Of a stretch of 16,879 nt of DNA, positions 14,900-16,879 are shown piece by piece (positions within the stretch are counted from its first letter, which is position 1; every line of letters starts with the position of its first letter). The DNA is from Gemmatimonadales bacterium UBA7835 (GTDB lineage Bacteria > Gemmatimonadota > Gemmatimonadetes > Longimicrobiales > Gaopeijiaceae): the NCBI GenBank assembly GCA_002500925.1, contig DLTN01000043.1, forward strand, positions 1 to 16,879, in the 5' to 3' direction. The notes under the pieces were generated by a model. That model was not told where the DNA came from and did not search any database. It was given only the letters and a program-made list of their open reading frames with translations. A program made the translations under genes and the position numbers.

Positions 14900-15463
14900 C
14901 TACGTGGCTGCGTCAGCATTCCTTGTGGCATCAAGCTGTCTCAACAGCAGCATTAGCGCGGTGAGGGCAAGGAACACGCTGCCAGCCATCGTCGGGATCG
15001 AAATGAATCCGAACACAGAAAGATAGCGCCCAGTACACGGAGCTCCCGTAGCACACGTACCTATATCCAACGTCGGCTTCCACTGGATCGTGACATGGTA
15101 TATCGAGATTGCTAGCCCGATGACAGAGAGTGGCAGTCCATAGCGCCAAACTCCTATATCCCTTCGTACTGCAGCTGAACCGAGGAGGACAACTAAGGGA
15201 TACATCGCAATCCTCTGGTACCAGCAGAGCGAGCATGGCACTAGGCCAACTGTTTCCGATAAATAGAGACTCGACCCCGAAGCCACCAATGCGAGTGAAA
15301 ACCCCCAAATAACCGGATGGTTTTCCCAACCCCTGAAGGTCGACACAACCCTCGCCCGATTACTTGCCGAGGTTATGCTCGCAAGCAGAAACAATCCCGC
15401 CGCAAACACCACAACCGCAAAGAACCCGAGTGTCGTAATGACAGTGGAGTACACCCCCGCCAC
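14900..15463 (-). CDS. dsbB: DsbB-type disulfide bond formation membrane protein
   Basis: A 187-residue inner-membrane protein. The quinone-proximal redox pair is in VPCSLCWYQRIAMYP (C77, C80), with the family's conserved CxLCWyQR signature. The second pair lies in the later periplasmic loop, GTCATGAPC (C137, C143). IPTMAGSVFL begins the last span. Four family spans are visible (about 52-70, 83-100, 108-128, 155-175) plus an extra N-terminal hydrophobic segment (about 8-30). DsbB reoxidises a DsbA-type partner and passes electrons to quinone; no DsbA gene is in the window. The start is a GTG at 15463 or, with a better-placed purine-rich AGGGGGTGGCGGG before it, a GTG at 15454. It could supply oxidising power for the cysteine-bearing exported proteins here, such as the double-propeller protein and the haem-binding cytochrome; this is inference. 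Confidence 0.9.
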   Translation of the reverse strand: MAGVYSTVITTLGFFAVVVFAAGLFLLASITSASNRARVVSTFRGWENHPVIWGFSLALVASGSSLYLSETVGLVPCSLCWYQRIAMYPLVVLLGSAAVRRDIGVWRYGLPLSVIGLAISIYHVTIQWKPTLDIGTCATGAPCTGRYLSVFGFISIPTMAGSVFLALTALMLLLRQLDATRNADAAT

Positions 15464-15605
15464 CCCCTAGCAGAGTCTTTGAATGAACTGGTAAAAGGAT
15501 CGGGGATCACCCTCTCAAAGGCAATTGGAAGGCACCATCCAGTCTATAACGAGTACTTTCAAGTTCTTGACTTCTTCCACCCGACCCAGTGCTTAGCCAC
15601 CGTCC

Positions 15606-15611
15606 GAGGAG
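15606..15611 (+). promoter_or_regulatory. Ribosome binding site deciding the DUF1295 start
   Basis: GAGGAG lies eight bases before the ATG at 15620. The reading frame is open upstream to 15317, but that part overlaps the opposite-strand DsbB-type gene and has no such site, so the start is placed here. Confidence 0.65.
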
Positions 15612-15619
15612 TTATCACC

Positions 15620-16492
15620 ATGAGTACGCCGTCTAGCTCATCGGTTCTGTATATCCTTTCATCTCTTGTGTTGGTATCCGGCCTTGCTTGGGCTGGCAGT
15701 CAGGGTGGGGCAGCAGTCGGAAGCGTACCCTTGTTCGCTCTCTGTTTGGGCTTCGCAATCCTCCTCCAGTGGGTTGCCTTCATACCAGCATATGCGGCGC
15801 GAACAGAACGATATTTTGACCTGATGGGCAGTTTGACCTACCTGAGCGTGATCGCGCTTGGAATAGGGTTCAAACCGGAACCAGATCTTCGGTCCATACT
15901 ACTCGCAGGCCTAGTGACCATATGGGCTGCGAGACTTGGCACTTTTCTGTTTCGCCGAGTTCGAGCTGAAGGGAAAGACGGCCGCTTCGATGCCATCAAG
16001 CAATCATTCGGACGGTTTCTTTTTGCCTGGACGCTCCAAGGTGTCTGGGTTTGCTTCACCGCAGGTGCAGCCCTCGCGGTGATCACCTCCAACCGCGCCG
16101 TGCCTATGGAGACGATCGGCTGGCTCGGACTGCTGATCTGGAGCTTTGGTTTCCTTATAGAGGTCGTGGCAGATCGCCAAAAGAGTCGCTTCCGACAGGA
16201 GCCGACCAACAAAAAACAGTTTATCTCGAGCGGCCTCTGGGCATGGTCTCGACACCCCAACTATTTCGGCGAGATCGTCCTCTGGATCGGCGTAGCCCTT
16301 ATAGCCGCCCCGGTACTCCAAGGATGGCAGTTTATAACACTGCTCTCACCGGTCTTCGTAACGATTCTCCTTACAATGGGCAGCGGAATCCCAATGCTAG
16401 AAGAACGAGCTGACGACACGTGGGGCGGGCAAGCCGATTACGAAGAATACAAGGCCTCAACACCCATACTGCTGCCCAGGGCTCCTCGCTGA
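15620..16492 (+). CDS. DUF1295 / steroid 5-alpha-reductase-like membrane protein
   Basis: A 290-residue polytopic membrane protein of the DUF1295 family, related to isoprenylcysteine methyltransferases and steroid 5-alpha reductases. The signature is in the C-terminal third: IEVVADRQKSRFR (180-192), the loop GLWAWSRHPNYFGEIVLW (205-222), and the end motif MLEERADDTWGGQADYEEYKAST (259-281, in part). RHPNYFGE is the diagnostic box thought to bind NADPH or S-adenosylmethionine. About seven hydrophobic spans are visible, for example near 10-26, 36-58, 71-84, 93-110, 139-156, 166-182 and 216-232. The substrate is unknown; lipid or isoprenoid reduction is a family-based guess. Length is close to the family norm. 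It is divergent from the DsbB-type gene across about 156 bases and convergent with the M20 gene. Confidence 0.9.
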   Translation: MSTPSSSSVLYILSSLVLVSGLAWAGSQGGAAVGSVPLFALCLGFAILLQWVAFIPAYAARTERYFDLMGSLTYLSVIALGIGFKPEPDLRSILLAGLVTIWAARLGTFLFRRVRAEGKDGRFDAIKQSFGRFLFAWTLQGVWVCFTAGAALAVITSNRAVPMETIGWLGLLIWSFGFLIEVVADRQKSRFRQEPTNKKQFISSGLWAWSRHPNYFGEIVLWIGVALIAAPVLQGWQFITLLSPVFVTILLTMGSGIPMLEERADDTWGGQADYEEYKASTPILLPRAPR

Positions 16493-16513
16493 TTTCTGCT
16501 GGTCACGCGCAGA

Positions 16514-16879
16514 TCAGGTACGGCCGAAATGCTCCATGATCGCAGCCGCATACTTGATCCCCTGGAGATATCTGTCCACTCGGATGTTCTCATCTGGTGC
16601 GTGGAGGTTCGCTCCAGGGTTCGCAAAGCCTGTCAGTACACACGGAATCCAAACGTGACGTAGAATCGCTCCCTCAGCAGACACCCCATTCACAACAGGG
16701 AGTTCACCGTAAACCTCAGTCGCGGCAGCAATAATTGCCTGACTAATGTCCTCCTTGACTGAGATCTTGTACGGTGGCTCTGCTCCATCAAAAGCCTGAA
16801 CCTCAATGTGGCCAAAGCCATGCTTCTCAAGATGTGCCTTCAGTTTTCTGATCGCGTCAGCCGGCTGAATGTTAGGAAT
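16514..16879 (-). CDS. M20-family metallopeptidase, C-terminal part (cut by window edge)
   Basis: The last 121 residues of a peptidase of the M20 (ArgE/DapE/CPG2) family, read from the window edge to a TGA at 16514-16516. The frame starts with IPNIQPADAIRKLKAHLEKHGF, a lid-domain helix, then IEVQAFDGAEPPYKIS. This is followed by the return to the catalytic domain, and the segment NLHAPDENIRVDRYLQGIKYAAAIMEHFG, whose histidine (HAPDEN) is the conserved zinc ligand. The family hydrolyses dipeptides or N-acyl amino acids with a two-zinc site; the upstream metal ligands are outside the window, so the exact substrate class is open. Whether it is exported cannot be seen. The 21-base gap to the convergent DUF1295 gene shows no strong hairpin. 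Confidence 0.82.
   Translation of the reverse strand: MPNIQPADAIRKLKAHLEKHGFGHIEVQAFDGAEPPYKISVKEDISQAIIAAATEVYGELPVVNGVSAEGAILRHVWIPCVLTGFANPGANLHAPDENIRVDRYLQGIKYAAAIMEHFGRT

Noticed and set aside
15551..15600. TTGACT followed by 17 bases as a possible -35/-10 promoter
   Set aside because: The hexamer at the -10 position (TGCTTA) fits the consensus badly.
15317..15619. Open frame upstream of the DUF1295 start, overlapping the DsbB-type gene on the other strand
   Set aside because: It encodes a basic, low-complexity stretch with no family resemblance, and a strong GAGGAG before the ATG at 15620 explains the start.
1..16879. tRNA, rRNA, CRISPR, transposon or prophage signals
   Set aside because: No cloverleaf-like stems with anticodon context, rRNA stretches, regularly spaced DNA repeats, or transposase or integrase motifs were seen in either strand by eye.

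Overview
The window carries 17 protein-coding genes, two of them cut by the window edges, and no recognisable RNA gene, CRISPR array, transposase, integrase or phage gene. Coding is dense on both strands and direction changes often. The longest gene-free stretch is about 230 bases (10076-10304). Base composition looks like GC in the low-to-mid 50s by eye. The mix of an exported DUF5916/CBM9-type protein, M14, M81 and M20 metallopeptidases, a VCBS/ASPIC lipoprotein, a choice-of-anchor-B/LVIVD protein and several small exported beta-rich proteins suggests an uncultivated, aerobic, diderm bacterium, perhaps marine and Gemmatimonadota-like. That placement is inference: no marker gene is present.

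Layout. Positions 1-1467 (minus) hold the 5' end of a DUF5916-type outer-membrane protein gene downstream of an NADPH:quinone oxidoreductase gene. Positions 1594-3225 (plus) encode a secreted M14 zinc carboxypeptidase, separated by a perfect 14-bp hairpin from a four-gene minus-strand run (3325-7426). In transcription order that run encodes an M81/MlrC-like lipoprotein, a small exported protein, a histidine-rich multi-pass membrane protein and a small membrane-anchored protein of unknown function. Positions 7547-9670 (plus) encode a seven-repeat VCBS/ASPIC lipoprotein and an exported tyrosine-phosphatase-like protein. From 9680 to 11719 come a small exported beta-rich protein (minus), a TsdA-like dihaem cytochrome c (plus) and a CopC-domain protein (minus). 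Positions 11857-14830 (plus) encode a large exported double-propeller protein and a Prx5-type peroxiredoxin. The window ends with a DsbB-type protein (minus), a DUF1295 membrane protein (plus) and the 3' end of an M20 peptidase gene (minus).

How the genes may work together. Most products are predicted to be exported or in the membrane. Two themes stand out. One is peptide breakdown (M14, M81, M20). The other is envelope redox and metal chemistry (TsdA-like cytochrome c, CopC domain, DsbB, and a cytoplasmic peroxiredoxin). The genes are mostly in small separate transcription units, so this looks like an accessory envelope and scavenging region rather than one operon. The best candidate for an undescribed function is the close pair at 3325-5109: a polytopic membrane protein with nine histidines in four clusters resembling a metal site, next to a small single-span partner.
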